NCBI RefSeq assembly: GCF_900637025.1
Contig: NZ_LR134336.1
Coordinates: forward strand, 1,456,001 to 1,520,000
Direction: 5' to 3'
Length of the DNA: 64,000 bases
From: Streptococcus oralis ATCC 35037
GTDB taxonomy: Bacteria; Bacillota; Bacilli; Lactobacillales; Streptococcaceae
In this document: in pieces, positions 1 through 9,170 of the stretch
Position numbering within the stretch: position 1 is the first letter of the stretch
Layout of the letters: each line of letters starts with the position of its first letter
Made by a program: the position numbers and the translations under genes
The notes under the pieces: model-generated
Databases searched by the model: none
What the model was told of the DNA's origin: nothing
What the model saw: only the letters and a program-made list of their open reading frames with translations

Positions 1-38
1 GAAAGTTATTTGAAAATCATGAAACGACTCGCTTATCC

Positions 39-830
39 TTAGTACTGAAAAGATTGAATGGCTTCTTTCAAGGCATCTTGTAAACTATTTTTCTGGTCAA
101 GTTGGATATAGACTTCCAACAGACAGGATCTGAAGTTGGAAAATTTATAAAAATCTTCCCTCTCTTCTATCGGAAAGTCAACAGTTTTTATCCAAGAAGC
201 TACTTGTTCCTGCTCTAATTTTCCTTGCAAAATAGGTTCATAAAGTACTCTCGCTAACCGCCAATCCTCATCATTTGTAAAACGAATGGGAATTCTTTTA
301 AATAGTTGACCCAGTACATCAAATACTTCAGAAACTCTGTTACTAGGAAAATCTGGATGACAAATCACTTCCGTCAAGAGATCCGCTCCATGCGCAAAAG
401 CGTGAACCCAACCATACTGACTTGAAAATCCTGTCGTATCCTTTTCTTTTTTTAGGTAATACAAACCTTGAGATAGCATAGCATTTCTTATATCAGCTTT
501 TAATCCTTTATAGAAAAGAGAGTGCTCATTACCATCTGCAGACAAAAGATTGGCATAAATAAGCGCCCTAAAAGAACGTTTAAGAGCCGAAACTCCTCTA
601 CTATCAATCTCTTTGTATAGACCTTCATCAGAGGAGACCTCTTCTGAGATAAACTGAAACTGTTCAAGGGAAAACAGTTCTTCTTGAATCCCTCTAGCCA
701 AACTCGTAAAAACAAGTTCGTCTCGAATTTCTGGAGAGGGATCTCCTAAATGATCAAGCAACCACTGAATTTCTTCTCGACTATAGCTTGGTTTTTCTTC
801 TGTCACTTTTCTTTGTAATTCTTCATACAT
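39..830 (-). CDS. DUF2785 domain-containing protein
   Basis: This 263-residue soluble protein matches the DUF2785 family in length and style; the assignment is from memory of the family, not a search. No signal peptide or membrane segment is visible. The middle carries a helical stretch with the motif YGWVHAFAHGADLL, which is the most conserved-looking part of this family. The function of DUF2785 proteins is unknown. The gene is read away from the window edge, 61 bases downstream of a membrane-protein gene on the same strand, and may be co-transcribed with it. The ATG at 830 has only a weak upstream ribosome binding site. Confidence 0.7.
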   Translation of the reverse strand: MYEELQRKVTEEKPSYSREEIQWLLDHLGDPSPEIRDELVFTSLARGIQEELFSLEQFQFISEEVSSDEGLYKEIDSRGVSALKRSFRALIYANLLSADGNEHSLFYKGLKADIRNAMLSQGLYYLKKEKDTTGFSSQYGWVHAFAHGADLLTEVICHPDFPSNRVSEVFDVLGQLFKRIPIRFTNDEDWRLARVLYEPILQGKLEQEQVASWIKTVDFPIEEREDFYKFSNFRSCLLEVYIQLDQKNSLQDALKEAIQSFQY

Positions 831-891
831 CTCAAGTACCTCTACATTTCTAGTAACTTATCAAAAAGTCATCCGAAGATGACTTTCTGTC

Positions 892-1674
892 TTATTCTTT
901 TTTAGATGGTCGTTTTCCTGCTGCAATCGCATCTGCTTCTGTCATCTCAACAACGTTAGCTTTATTCGTTTTTGAAGGCATTCTATCCTTACTATACCAA
1001 TAAACTTTTGATTTCCCATGGTCTGCAACATAGACAATTCTATCTTGCTGTTGAGCTTTGGTTTCAGCTTCACGCGCAGCTCTTTTTTCTTCTTCTTTTT
1101 GAGAAATTAACGACTCAACTGCACCTATTCTATCAAGCAACTCTGTCTTTTTATCATTATTTTCAATCTGATTAACTGTTTCTTTAGCAGACTTCACTTG
1201 ACTCGCATCTTGACTGTCTTCCAATTGTTTGACTAAGGTTTCACCTTTTTCTTGCAACTCCTTTGCAGCTTTTTCTTTGGCAATTCTCTCTTCTTCTGCT
1301 TTTTCTTTAGCTTTTTTCTCTTCTTCGATTCGTTTTGCTTCCTCTATACTGGATGAAGTATCCGTGGTTGAAGCTGTCGAAGTAGTAGATGTCGCAGTCT
1401 GCTTATTTTCTGACTGAGAAGATGAAGTTTTCTTTGAGACTGTTGGAGTTTGAAGAGCAACTGCAACAAAACTGACAATGAAAAGCCCAATCATTAGATT
1501 TCTTTTTCGAATATCTGGTGCTTTCTTTACAAAATACCAAATACCAACTCCGCTCAAAACAAGATAGAGAGTAGGCAAAGCAATCAATAAAATGATTCCC
1601 AACAAAACTAGACCAATTTTGATAAAATGCATTCTTTGGGGATCTTGCTCTAGCCATTCTTTGATTCTATTCAT
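892..1674 (-). CDS. Membrane-anchored coiled-coil protein of unknown function
   Basis: The 260-residue product has two hydrophobic segments near the N-terminus (about residues 18-50 and 58-75). A Ser/Thr-rich linker (about 80-110) follows, then a strongly charged Glu/Lys/Ala coiled coil (about 110-205). The last 45 residues contain VYWYSKD and end in GKRPSKKE. This tail resembles the small domain often seen at the end of Gram-positive surface proteins with a G-Y-x-P-C-K-x-C ending, but the cysteines are absent, so metal binding is doubtful. The start follows a clear TAGGAG site. I do not recognise a function; a surface or septum-associated scaffold is only a guess. Confidence 0.6.
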   Translation of the reverse strand: MNRIKEWLEQDPQRMHFIKIGLVLLGIILLIALPTLYLVLSGVGIWYFVKKAPDIRKRNLMIGLFIVSFVAVALQTPTVSKKTSSSQSENKQTATSTTSTASTTDTSSSIEEAKRIEEEKKAKEKAEEERIAKEKAAKELQEKGETLVKQLEDSQDASQVKSAKETVNQIENNDKKTELLDRIGAVESLISQKEEEKRAAREAETKAQQQDRIVYVADHGKSKVYWYSKDRMPSKTNKANVVEMTEADAIAAGKRPSKKE

Positions 1675-1702
1675 ATTATTCTCCTAAAATTTGCCCATTT
1701 CC

Positions 1703-3499
1703 CTACTCTCCCAACTGGGCACTGTAGGCTATAATCTGGTCAACTGTGTCAGACAAGAACTGGATGGTATCACGTAGTGGTTTATCTGTTGAGATATCGG
1801 CTCCGATAATCATGGCTGACTCAAGCGGTGTCTTGCTGCCACCTGATTTAAGGAGATTGAGCCAGTCTCTAGCTCCAGTTTCAGAGTTTTTCAGATGGAG
1901 GTAACCTGCAGTAGAGATAACAAGGCCTGCTGAGTATGTGTAGCTATACAAGCCCATGTAGTAGTGAGCTTGACGCATCCAAGTCAAGGCTGCATCATCG
2001 TCAATTTCAATGGCATCTCCCCAGAAGTCCGTCAAGACTTCCTTCATAATGCTGTTGAGTTTGCTTGCTCCAAAAGTTTCCCCTTCTTCAATCAATGTAT
2101 AAACCTTACGCTGGAAGGCTGCTTCCAAGAGGTGGGTGATGAAATTATGGAAGTAGGTGTCTGTCAAGCGATGAGCAAGAGCGAAGCGTTTTTGACGTGG
2201 ATCATCAGACTGGTGCTCCAAGTAGTCACTGAGAAGCAATTCATTGAAGGTTGATGGCGCTTCGACATAGTAAGTAGACATGTGGGCATTGAAGTAACTT
2301 TGGTGATTATCTGAAAAGATGAATTGACCAGAATGCCCGATTTCATGAATCAAGGTATAAACATCGCTCAAACGACCAGTCCAGCTCATGAGGACATAAG
2401 GGTGCACGCGATATGGATCCGCCGCATAACCACCAGAATCCTTGCCACTATTAGCAGCGAAGTCCACCCAGCGTTCTTCTTGATAGCGCGCAACTTCCTG
2501 ACAATATTCTTGTCCCAAAGGTTCTACTGACTTCATGACCAAATCATAGGCGTCATCAATAGTCACTTCAGGATTCAGGGCGCTGTCCAAGTCCAATTTC
2601 CAGTCTGCAAAGGTCATCTTTTCAAGACCATTGACCTTGGCAACATGCTTGAGGTATCTCTGAGCAACTGGCGCAAAATCATTCATGATGAGGTCAATCT
2701 GGCGGTCAAACATGGCACGGTCCACTTCTTGCTCAGCTAGGAGATAATCAAAGACTGAGTCGTAGCCCTTCATATCTGCCAAGAGTTTTTCAGACTTGAC
2801 TTGGGCTAAATAGGCTGCAGCTGCCGTATTTTGGTGCTTACGAAGTCCTTCTGAGAAGGAACGGAAGGATTTCTCACGAACTTCAGCGTCCTCGTGGTTT
2901 TGGTAGAAATTCTCATAGGTTACAAAGCTGTTTTTGTAGGTCTTGCCATGGGCTTCAAAGTCAGCCATTTCAAAGTCCCCAGCTCGCATTTTGGTGTAAA
3001 TATCCTGAGAACTGTAGAAAACTTCACCTAGATTGGTCAAGGCCTTCTCCACATCAGCCCCTAGGTAGTGGGCTTTTTTGATTTTGGCCTGACGAATGGC
3101 TGCCGTCAAGTGAGGCAATTTACCCAAACGGTCCAAGACCTCCTCGTCTGCTGCCACCAAGGCATCGTCAAAGAAGGTCAAGGCTACGCTGGCATCTGTT
3201 TCAAATTCCATCCCAGCTTGGGCAATATTAGCAAAATCTTCATTGCTATAGTCTGTCGTCTGAGGCATAAAGGCATAATTGCCAATATGGCTCATCTGGA
3301 TATAGATTTGCTCCAATTCCGCAAAGGCCTTCTCGAAATCTTCGAAAGTGTGAAGATTGCCCTTGTAGTCACGGCTAAATTGGTTGATATCTTCGCGCGT
3401 TTTCTCGATTGCTCGCAAGAAATCCTCACGGTCTTGGTAAAGGGCGGTTAAATCCCAAAGTTCCTTCTCTGGAAATTCTGAACGGTGTTTTTGTTCCAT
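1703..3499 (-). CDS. pepF: Oligoendopeptidase F, M3 family
   Basis: This 598-residue zinc peptidase cleaves short peptides in the cytoplasm and takes part in peptide nutrition and turnover. The M3 signature HEIGH lies at residues 385-389, and the third zinc ligand probably falls in the following STFNELLL segment. The length fits PepF/PepB enzymes, which are around 600 residues. There is no signal peptide, consistent with an intracellular enzyme. The ATG follows an AAGAGGAAG site. It lies directly downstream of rsmE and prmA on the same strand with an 11-base gap, so it is probably the tail of that operon. Confidence 0.93.
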   Translation of the reverse strand: MEQKHRSEFPEKELWDLTALYQDREDFLRAIEKTREDINQFSRDYKGNLHTFEDFEKAFAELEQIYIQMSHIGNYAFMPQTTDYSNEDFANIAQAGMEFETDASVALTFFDDALVAADEEVLDRLGKLPHLTAAIRQAKIKKAHYLGADVEKALTNLGEVFYSSQDIYTKMRAGDFEMADFEAHGKTYKNSFVTYENFYQNHEDAEVREKSFRSFSEGLRKHQNTAAAAYLAQVKSEKLLADMKGYDSVFDYLLAEQEVDRAMFDRQIDLIMNDFAPVAQRYLKHVAKVNGLEKMTFADWKLDLDSALNPEVTIDDAYDLVMKSVEPLGQEYCQEVARYQEERWVDFAANSGKDSGGYAADPYRVHPYVLMSWTGRLSDVYTLIHEIGHSGQFIFSDNHQSYFNAHMSTYYVEAPSTFNELLLSDYLEHQSDDPRQKRFALAHRLTDTYFHNFITHLLEAAFQRKVYTLIEEGETFGASKLNSIMKEVLTDFWGDAIEIDDDAALTWMRQAHYYMGLYSYTYSAGLVISTAGYLHLKNSETGARDWLNLLKSGGSKTPLESAMIIGADISTDKPLRDTIQFLSDTVDQIIAYSAQLGE

Positions 3500-3509
3500 T
3501 TTCTTCCTC

Positions 3510-4253
3510 TTATTTTTCTAATTCTACTAAAACACTAAGGGCTGATAAGGCATAAAGCGGGGCTGTTTCCGCTCGAAGAATCCTTGGACCAAGTCCTGCA
3601 AGAACAGCTCCTTTGGCTTCAAAACTTTCAATTTCTGCAGGTGAAAGACCGCCTTCTGGGCCAAAGATAAAGAGCAATTTGGCTCCTTTTTCAAGACCAG
3701 TGACTGTTTGTAAGAGCGCAGCAGCTTCTCCCTCTTTTGCTGATTCTTCATAAGCCACCACAATTGAGTCAAACTGGTCAAACTGAGCTAGAAAATCTGC
3801 TTTTTTCTCAAAAAGCTGAATACTTGGGACAATATTACGCTTGCTTTGCTCTGCTGCTCCAAGGGCAATTTTTTCCAGTTTTTCAACCTTTTTACCCAAT
3901 TTCTTGCCGTCCCACTTGGCGACTGACCAATCGGCAGGAAAGGCCCAGATTTGACTAGCTCCTAGTTCTGTTACTTTCTGAGTAATAAACTCCAGCTTGT
4001 CTCCCTTGGGAAAACCAGATGCGATGGTTACTTGAACGGGCAGTTCCACATTGTCAGCTAATTCTTCAACCAATTCAAACTGACGATTTTCCACATCCAA
4101 CACGCGCGCCAAACGCTTGATACCATCCTCAAAGACCAAGGTCACCTCATCATCTTCTTTCAAGCGCATGACCTGAAACATATGCTTGCTGGTTTCCTTG
4201 TCCTCAATGGTGACAGGAGAGATAGGACTGCCTTTGATAAAATACTGCTGCAT
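3510..4253 (-). CDS. rsmE: 16S rRNA m3U1498 methyltransferase RsmE
   Basis: RsmE methylates N3 of U1498 in 16S rRNA using S-adenosylmethionine. The 247-residue protein shows the SPOUT-family C-terminal knot motifs, including LFIFGPEGGLSPAE and LGPRILRAETAP, which form the cofactor pocket. The open frame extends upstream to a TTG codon at 4265. The ATG at 4253 starts MQQYFIK and sits one base after the prmA stop codon, so I chose it. Tight coupling to prmA is typical: both genes modify the translation machinery and are often co-transcribed in Firmicutes. Confidence 0.93.
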   Translation of the reverse strand: MQQYFIKGSPISPVTIEDKETSKHMFQVMRLKEDDEVTLVFEDGIKRLARVLDVENRQFELVEELADNVELPVQVTIASGFPKGDKLEFITQKVTELGASQIWAFPADWSVAKWDGKKLGKKVEKLEKIALGAAEQSKRNIVPSIQLFEKKADFLAQFDQFDSIVVAYEESAKEGEAAALLQTVTGLEKGAKLLFIFGPEGGLSPAEIESFEAKGAVLAGLGPRILRAETAPLYALSALSVLVELEK

Positions 4254-4254
4254 G

Positions 4255-5205
4255 CTAGCCTCCAATCACACCAGAAATATCCTTGGTCTTCTTAAAGACA
4301 CAGGCATTCCATTCCCCTTGAATCATGTGGGTTTCAAGGAAAAATCCAGCTGACTCAGCTGACTCGCGCACCATGTCCCACTTGTCCTTGATAATGCCAC
4401 TCATGATCAGGTAGCCTTCGTCCTTGACCAAACGATAAGCATCGTCTGTCAGATGAATGAGAATATCCGCCAAGATATTGGCCACAATGACATCTGCTTC
4501 AATCTCCACACCCTTGAGCAAATCTCCAGCAGCAACATGGATGTTTTCCATGCCAGGGTTGAGCTCGATATTTTCTTGAGCCACCCGAACCGCCACATCA
4601 TCCAGGTCATAGGCGAAAATTTTCTTAGCACCAAGCAGCGAGCTTGCAATGGAGAGAACCCCTGAACCAGTTCCTACATCAAGCACCGTTTCGCCACCAC
4701 GAAGAACCTGCTCCAAGGCAAAGAGACTCATCTTGGTCGTCGGGTGGGTTCCTGTCCCGAAGGCCATACCAGGATCTAGCTTGATAATCTTTTCTCCTGC
4801 AGTCGCCTTATAGTCCGTCCAGGACGGCACAATGGTCAAGTCATGAGTGATGCGAGCTGGTTCATAGTATTTCTTCCAGTTGTCGGCCCAGTCTTCCTCA
4901 GCCAAGGCAGTCGTCCCCATCTTGACCTCTCCCAAATCCATAAAATCTGTCAATTCTGCTAAGCGAGACTGTAAGTCTGCCTCAACCACTGCCACATCAA
5001 CCGTATCAGGATAGTAGGCTGTCACCACGATTTCTTCTTGCTGCTCGACCTCTGGGAAAATCTCACCGAAGCGATCCACATTTCCCACATAGTCCATACT
5101 GTCCTCGATCGCAACACCTTGCGCTCCCAGCTCAATCAGAAGGTTAGAGACCAGCTCCTCTCCCTCACGCTTAACTGTAACTTTTAACTCTTGCCATGTT
5201 TCCAT
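4255..5205 (-). CDS. prmA: Ribosomal protein L11 methyltransferase
   Basis: PrmA trimethylates ribosomal protein L11. The 316-residue length is normal. The Rossmann methyltransferase motif I reads [12 protein letters not shown], after the substrate-recognition segment [12 protein letters not shown], and a later [11 protein letters not shown] segment matches the PrmA-specific motif that replaces NPPY. The gene overlaps nothing upstream and abuts rsmE downstream. The three-gene AT-rich cassette at 5236-8550 lies just upstream on the same strand, separated by only 30 bases. prmA may therefore now be transcribed through that cassette. Confidence 0.95.
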   Translation of the reverse strand: METWQELKVTVKREGEELVSNLLIELGAQGVAIEDSMDYVGNVDRFGEIFPEVEQQEEIVVTAYYPDTVDVAVVEADLQSRLAELTDFMDLGEVKMGTTALAEEDWADNWKKYYEPARITHDLTIVPSWTDYKATAGEKIIKLDPGMAFGTGTHPTTKMSLFALEQVLRGGETVLDVGTGSGVLSIASSLLGAKKIFAYDLDDVAVRVAQENIELNPGMENIHVAAGDLLKGVEIEADVIVANILADILIHLTDDAYRLVKDEGYLIMSGIIKDKWDMVRESAESAGFFLETHMIQGEWNACVFKKTKDISGVIGG

Positions 5206-5235
5206 ATTTATTTACTTTCTATAATTCTAGTTTAC

Positions 5236-5991
5236 TTATAAATGATGTCCAATCTTACCCAAAACAATCTTTTTTTCTGTTTCATCAAAGTTAAAATATA
5301 TGCGAGCGCTACTGTCAGGTCGAAACAATTTAAAATGCATAATATAATAATGTTTTCCAATTTTATATTTTCTTTTTGTTTCTCCACTTCCCATACTTGA
5401 ACAATTTCCTACAGATGAATTTAAATTATCAATTAATCCTTTTCTATTTCCAATAAATGAATCTAATTTATTACCATAACAAAAATCATTCAAATCATCT
5501 AAAACTCGTAAGATTTCTTCTTTATAATCCTTTGGTAAATAATCTTTAACAAATTCAAATACAAAATCTTCTTCTGCTAATATAAAATTATCAAAATAAG
5601 GTATTTTTAGAGTTGATTCAAATTCACTCATCGGCATCGATAATATGAACTCTTTTTCTAGTTTCATTGCTTCCGCATCATTAATGACTGAATTTTTTAT
5701 CTCTCTATCTGTTAAATATTTATAGTAGGGTTCACTTTCAATATCCTGATAAGTATTTTTGGAGGATATGTTAAACTTAGAAAAATCTGGAAGATAATAT
5801 GTTATTAATTCATTGGATATATTCTCAAAACTATTACCCATATCATCTTTCATAAAAAAATATTCCTCAGGTATTTTACAAGAATCATTTTTCAAATTTT
5901 GTAATGTATATTTTGTATAGTCACTATTCATTGTGAGATTTTGAAAATCACAAGGAGTATGTAAATACAATTCACCAATCTTATGTTTCAT
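5236..5991 (-). CDS. Unrecognised protein with RelE-like C-terminal segment, third gene of putative defence cassette
   Basis: I do not recognise the full 251-residue protein. It is acidic, soluble and very AT-rich in codon use, with no signal peptide. The last 40 residues (HYYIMHFKLFRPDSSARIYF, then a short acidic turn, then KIVLGKIGHHL) look like the final beta strands of RelE/ParE-fold proteins: a basic RxxxxxARIYF strand followed by IVLGxIGxHL. That resemblance is by eye and could be chance. It starts one base after the stop of the upstream ATPase gene, so the two are surely co-translated. Possible roles are an effector toxin or a specificity partner of the ATPase; neither is shown. Confidence 0.5.
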   Translation of the reverse strand: MKHKIGELYLHTPCDFQNLTMNSDYTKYTLQNLKNDSCKIPEEYFFMKDDMGNSFENISNELITYYLPDFSKFNISSKNTYQDIESEPYYKYLTDREIKNSVINDAEAMKLEKEFILSMPMSEFESTLKIPYFDNFILAEEDFVFEFVKDYLPKDYKEEILRVLDDLNDFCYGNKLDSFIGNRKGLIDNLNSSVGNCSSMGSGETKRKYKIGKHYYIMHFKLFRPDSSARIYFNFDETEKKIVLGKIGHHL

Positions 5992-5992
5992 G

Positions 5993-7084
5993 CTATTTTC
6001 CTAATCTATGCTTCATCATTTCAAATAAATCAATCTTAGCTTGATCAAAGAAACCTTTTGGCCAATCAATAATTTCTCCTGATTCATTAATTCTAATAGA
6101 AATTATTTCATGTCTTCCATCTTGTTTATTAAAATAATATAATCTAAAATCTGATTCAACACACTTTTGTCTTAAACTATATAATCTCATACCATTAATT
6201 ACATGGTCACTATGTGTTTCAACGATTACCTGAACTCCCCCTTTATGACTTAATTCAGCTAAAAATTGTCCAATTTGAGACTGTCCATACGGATGCAAGT
6301 GTGCCTCTGGATTCTCAACAATGAGTACCCTCTCTTTCTTGTCTTTATTATTTAAGACTGATAGATAAAGTCCTTGAACTATGATCGGTAGAATATATGA
6401 TATCCCAAAACCAACATTAGTTGGTAACACATCTATTCCATTTTCTTTAAACCTCAACGAAGACACTCCTAAGTCATCATTGACAGAAACTTCGAATTGA
6501 ACGTCATCAATAATTTTATTTACCCAATACTCACACTCATTTTTAAATCCACCATTACTCTTCTTTATTGCTGTAGGAAATTTCTGGACTCTATACTTAA
6601 TATTAACTCTATATAAAACAAACAGTGTATTCTGCCCAGAACTCCCTACATCTTCGACATCTGTCTCTTCAATCATTTGCGAAACTCTCGGACCGAATCT
6701 TTCAGCATTGATATAATAAAATGTTTTCTCATTTCTTTCATCTGCTACTGTTGATAAGTAATTTTCAGAAAAACGTTCCTCTTCAATAGAGAATTTAGAA
6801 ATTTTATCATCAATACCAATTTGAAATTCCTGTCCACTACTATCTGTATCTATGCTACTATCGGTAAAATTAATTAACTTTGACGGTAAACCTAAATTTA
6901 ACCCAAATATATCATTCGTGTAGATTCGCTTATTTTTTCCAGACAATTCATATAATAAAAGAGATTGAATAAAAGATGATTTTCCTGCTGAGTTTCTACC
7001 AGTTAATACTGTCAACTTTGATAACTCTATACTTTCATCTTGAAAACACTTATAATTTTTTATCCTTACATTTCTAATAGGCAT
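5993..7084 (-). CDS. SMC/OLD-like AAA ATPase (DUF3696-type)
   Basis: This 363-residue ATPase belongs to the ABC/SMC-like group found in phage-defence modules. Walker A is TGRNSAGKSS (residues 28-37). The distal half has a Walker B-like segment RVLIVENPEAHLHP followed by VQVIVETHSDHVINGMRL, an arrangement shared with OLD, RecF and DUF3696 proteins. No nuclease (Toprim) domain follows, since the protein ends soon after the ATPase fold, so it probably powers or regulates the neighbouring proteins. Its start overlaps the end of the DUF262 gene by 19 bases. The codon usage is much more AT-rich than that of the core genes on both sides. Confidence 0.75.
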   Translation of the reverse strand: MPIRNVRIKNYKCFQDESIELSKLTVLTGRNSAGKSSFIQSLLLYELSGKNKRIYTNDIFGLNLGLPSKLINFTDSSIDTDSSGQEFQIGIDDKISKFSIEEERFSENYLSTVADERNEKTFYYINAERFGPRVSQMIEETDVEDVGSSGQNTLFVLYRVNIKYRVQKFPTAIKKSNGGFKNECEYWVNKIIDDVQFEVSVNDDLGVSSLRFKENGIDVLPTNVGFGISYILPIIVQGLYLSVLNNKDKKERVLIVENPEAHLHPYGQSQIGQFLAELSHKGGVQVIVETHSDHVINGMRLYSLRQKCVESDFRLYYFNKQDGRHEIISIRINESGEIIDWPKGFFDQAKIDLFEMMKHRLGK

Positions 7085-8550
7085 TCGTCAATTACCTCCT
7101 GACACATTTTAAAATAATTTTCTACCTTACTCTTACTATTCGTTGAAGTTGATATAGACATAAAATTAGTAGGATCTTCTAACTTTTGAGAGAGTTTATC
7201 TAGAGCTATTTGACTATAATTTCCAAAATTAATATTTTCATATTCTCTATTGGCTAAAATAACACTAAACGCACTAAACAGTGGTTTGTTTATTAACATA
7301 GAATATTCGTACTCTTCTTTCTCTTTATTATAGATAACCTTCACAAACGCTTTATCCCCGAATAACTTAAAACATCTACTCATTGAAGTTTTAAAAATTT
7401 CTAAATATTGGCTAAGGCTTTCTTGAGAAATTATCTTATTCAACTTTTCGTTTTCATCATTTAATAAATCAACAATATTAGAACTCTGATAATTTACTTT
7501 TTTTGCTTCAAAATCATAGATTCTATGAAAGGCAAAAAATCGCAATACTAATTCATGATGATCTAATCTCAATGTTTTAACACGCCTGTTAGTCGCAGAT
7601 AGAAACTCTTCAGATTCTGTGCATAAGTTTAATAATTTTCTAGTATAATTTGTACTTACGGCATTTCTCATTTCCTGGTTATTAAGAGCTTTCCCTCCAG
7701 TGTTAATTCGTTTAAAAATATCATAAATGATTCTGTGTGGAGAATCGTAACTAAGTATATTCAAAGATAACTGTGTTCTGTTTATTCTACTTTTTATTTT
7801 TGGAGGGAGCTCCGAAAATCTACTTCCATTGTAGGAATCACCCAGATACTCTAATGACGACAACCGAAACTTATCATTTAAAAAATCAAAAATTGTTGTC
7901 AAACGTTGCTGACCATCTATAACCGAGAACTCATAATCATCATTACTATCTGCGCCCGTTTCATACAAGTAAAATGCTGGTATTGGTATACTTAACATCA
8001 ATGATTCAATTAAGTGAGATTTTCTCTTGTTTTCTTTCCAAACATAACCACGTTGGAAATCTGGACTTAAGTTAATTGCATCTTCTGTATGAAGTTCATG
8101 CAAATATTTAACTGAAAGCAACTGTTGTTGAATGTTGATATCTTCTGGATTAAATGGACTACTAATATCCTCTGTAATCTCTTGCTCTGTATTTTCAACT
8201 CCTAAAAAATTATTTTCCGTTTTTTCAATAGTCAGTTCTTGAAGTAACTCCTGGAACTCAATAAAATTCAATGCCTCCTCATTAAGAGACCTATAAAAGA
8301 ACAACTCCCCTTCTTCAATTACCACAACGAACGCTGGAACTTGAGAATACGATTCGATACGCTCTAGTATATCATTATATTTTTTATACTTTTCTTTATA
8401 TTCCAATATTACAAATGGCTTCTCGGAATGGAAAATAGCAAAATCTACAAATAAATGATTATGGTTATCTTTACTAATTTCATGATTTTTCCGAATGTCA
8501 TAGCCTACAAATTTTTCCTTTAATTTATCAAAAATCTGTTGTTCTTTCAT
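7066..8550 (-). CDS. PD-(D/E)XK-like plus DUF262 (GmrS-like) fusion, first gene of putative defence cassette
   Basis: The 494-residue protein appears to be a fusion. Residues 1-90 resemble the N-terminal nuclease fold of type I restriction R proteins, with D36 in FVDFAIF and E50-Y-K52 in VILEYKEK forming a D...ExK signature. Residues 155-230 carry both DUF262 hallmarks, DFQRGYVW (164-171) and IDGQQRLTTI (211-220), known from the ParB/Srx-like nucleotide-using domain of GmrSD type IV restriction enzymes. The C-terminal 250 residues are helical and contain an RRVKTLRLDHHELVLRF segment. A good AAGGAG site precedes the ATG. It heads a tight operon with the ATPase and the RelE-like-tail gene. Confidence 0.7.
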   Translation of the reverse strand: MKEQQIFDKLKEKFVGYDIRKNHEISKDNHNHLFVDFAIFHSEKPFVILEYKEKYKKYNDILERIESYSQVPAFVVVIEEGELFFYRSLNEEALNFIEFQELLQELTIEKTENNFLGVENTEQEITEDISSPFNPEDINIQQQLLSVKYLHELHTEDAINLSPDFQRGYVWKENKRKSHLIESLMLSIPIPAFYLYETGADSNDDYEFSVIDGQQRLTTIFDFLNDKFRLSSLEYLGDSYNGSRFSELPPKIKSRINRTQLSLNILSYDSPHRIIYDIFKRINTGGKALNNQEMRNAVSTNYTRKLLNLCTESEEFLSATNRRVKTLRLDHHELVLRFFAFHRIYDFEAKKVNYQSSNIVDLLNDENEKLNKIISQESLSQYLEIFKTSMSRCFKLFGDKAFVKVIYNKEKEEYEYSMLINKPLFSAFSVILANREYENINFGNYSQIALDKLSQKLEDPTNFMSISTSTNSKSKVENYFKMCQEVIDECLLEM

Positions 8551-8584
8551 AATATATTCTCCTTTTTGGTTTTATTTTTATTAT

Positions 8585-9055
8585 CTAGTATCTCGGATAA
8601 GGATAAAATTCTCCCTCTTCCAAGCCAACTTTTCCTTCTTCAAAGACTTCTTGGTTCCATTCCATGACAAACTCCTCTGCTTCTGGGTCTTCCAAAAAGT
8701 CCATGAGCGCATCCAGCCCAACCTCTGCAGTGTCTTTGAGGAATAGCGCAAAATAAGCTAGAAACTCACGAGAAAAACCTTTTTTAGGTAGGTAAGGGAT
8801 AACTGTCAAATAGTCTTCCTCATTGACTGTTGACTTGGCAGGATTGTAGAAAAGGACTGCTTCTTCAAAGAGGATATCGTCTGATGATACCTCTCCGTCC
8901 TCGTCCACCATCTCCACACCTGCAGCGTTTTGTGCTTCCAAAAGAAAACTCACTTCTACCGCATGGTTGCGCTTGTCCCAACTAATCTCAAAGTCAAAGG
9001 GAAAGTTCTTCTCCAATTCTTCCTCTAAAACATCTAAAAATCCGTATGTTGCCAT
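8585..9055 (-). CDS. DUF3013 family protein
   Basis: This 156-residue, very acidic protein matches the DUF3013 family of streptococci and lactococci. It begins MATYGFLDVLEEELEKNFPF and ends with a Glu/Tyr-rich tail (EEGEFYPYPRY). It has no membrane segment. The function is unknown; conserved synteny near prmA and rarA suggests a housekeeping role. The AT-rich DUF262 cassette begins 34 bases downstream, so the gap between this gene and prmA is where that cassette was inserted. Confidence 0.75.
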   Translation of the reverse strand: MATYGFLDVLEEELEKNFPFDFEISWDKRNHAVEVSFLLEAQNAAGVEMVDEDGEVSSDDILFEEAVLFYNPAKSTVNEEDYLTVIPYLPKKGFSREFLAYFALFLKDTAEVGLDALMDFLEDPEAEEFVMEWNQEVFEEGKVGLEEGEFYPYPRY

Positions 9056-9105
9056 TTTGTCCTCTTTCTATGCGACTCTTAAATCGCCCCGATTACTCGG
9101 AAATA

Positions 9106-9114
9106 TGCTAAAAT
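9106..9114 (+). promoter_or_regulatory. Extended -10 promoter for rarA
   Basis: TGCTAAAAT is an extended -10 element (TGn plus TAAAAT) about 57 bases before the rarA start. It is the only convincing promoter-like signal between the divergent DUF3013 gene and rarA. A matching -35 is not clear. Confidence 0.4.
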
Positions 9115-9170
9115 AGATACTACCATCTTACCACATATACATCAGAAAATCCATGTTAGAAAGGACTGCT

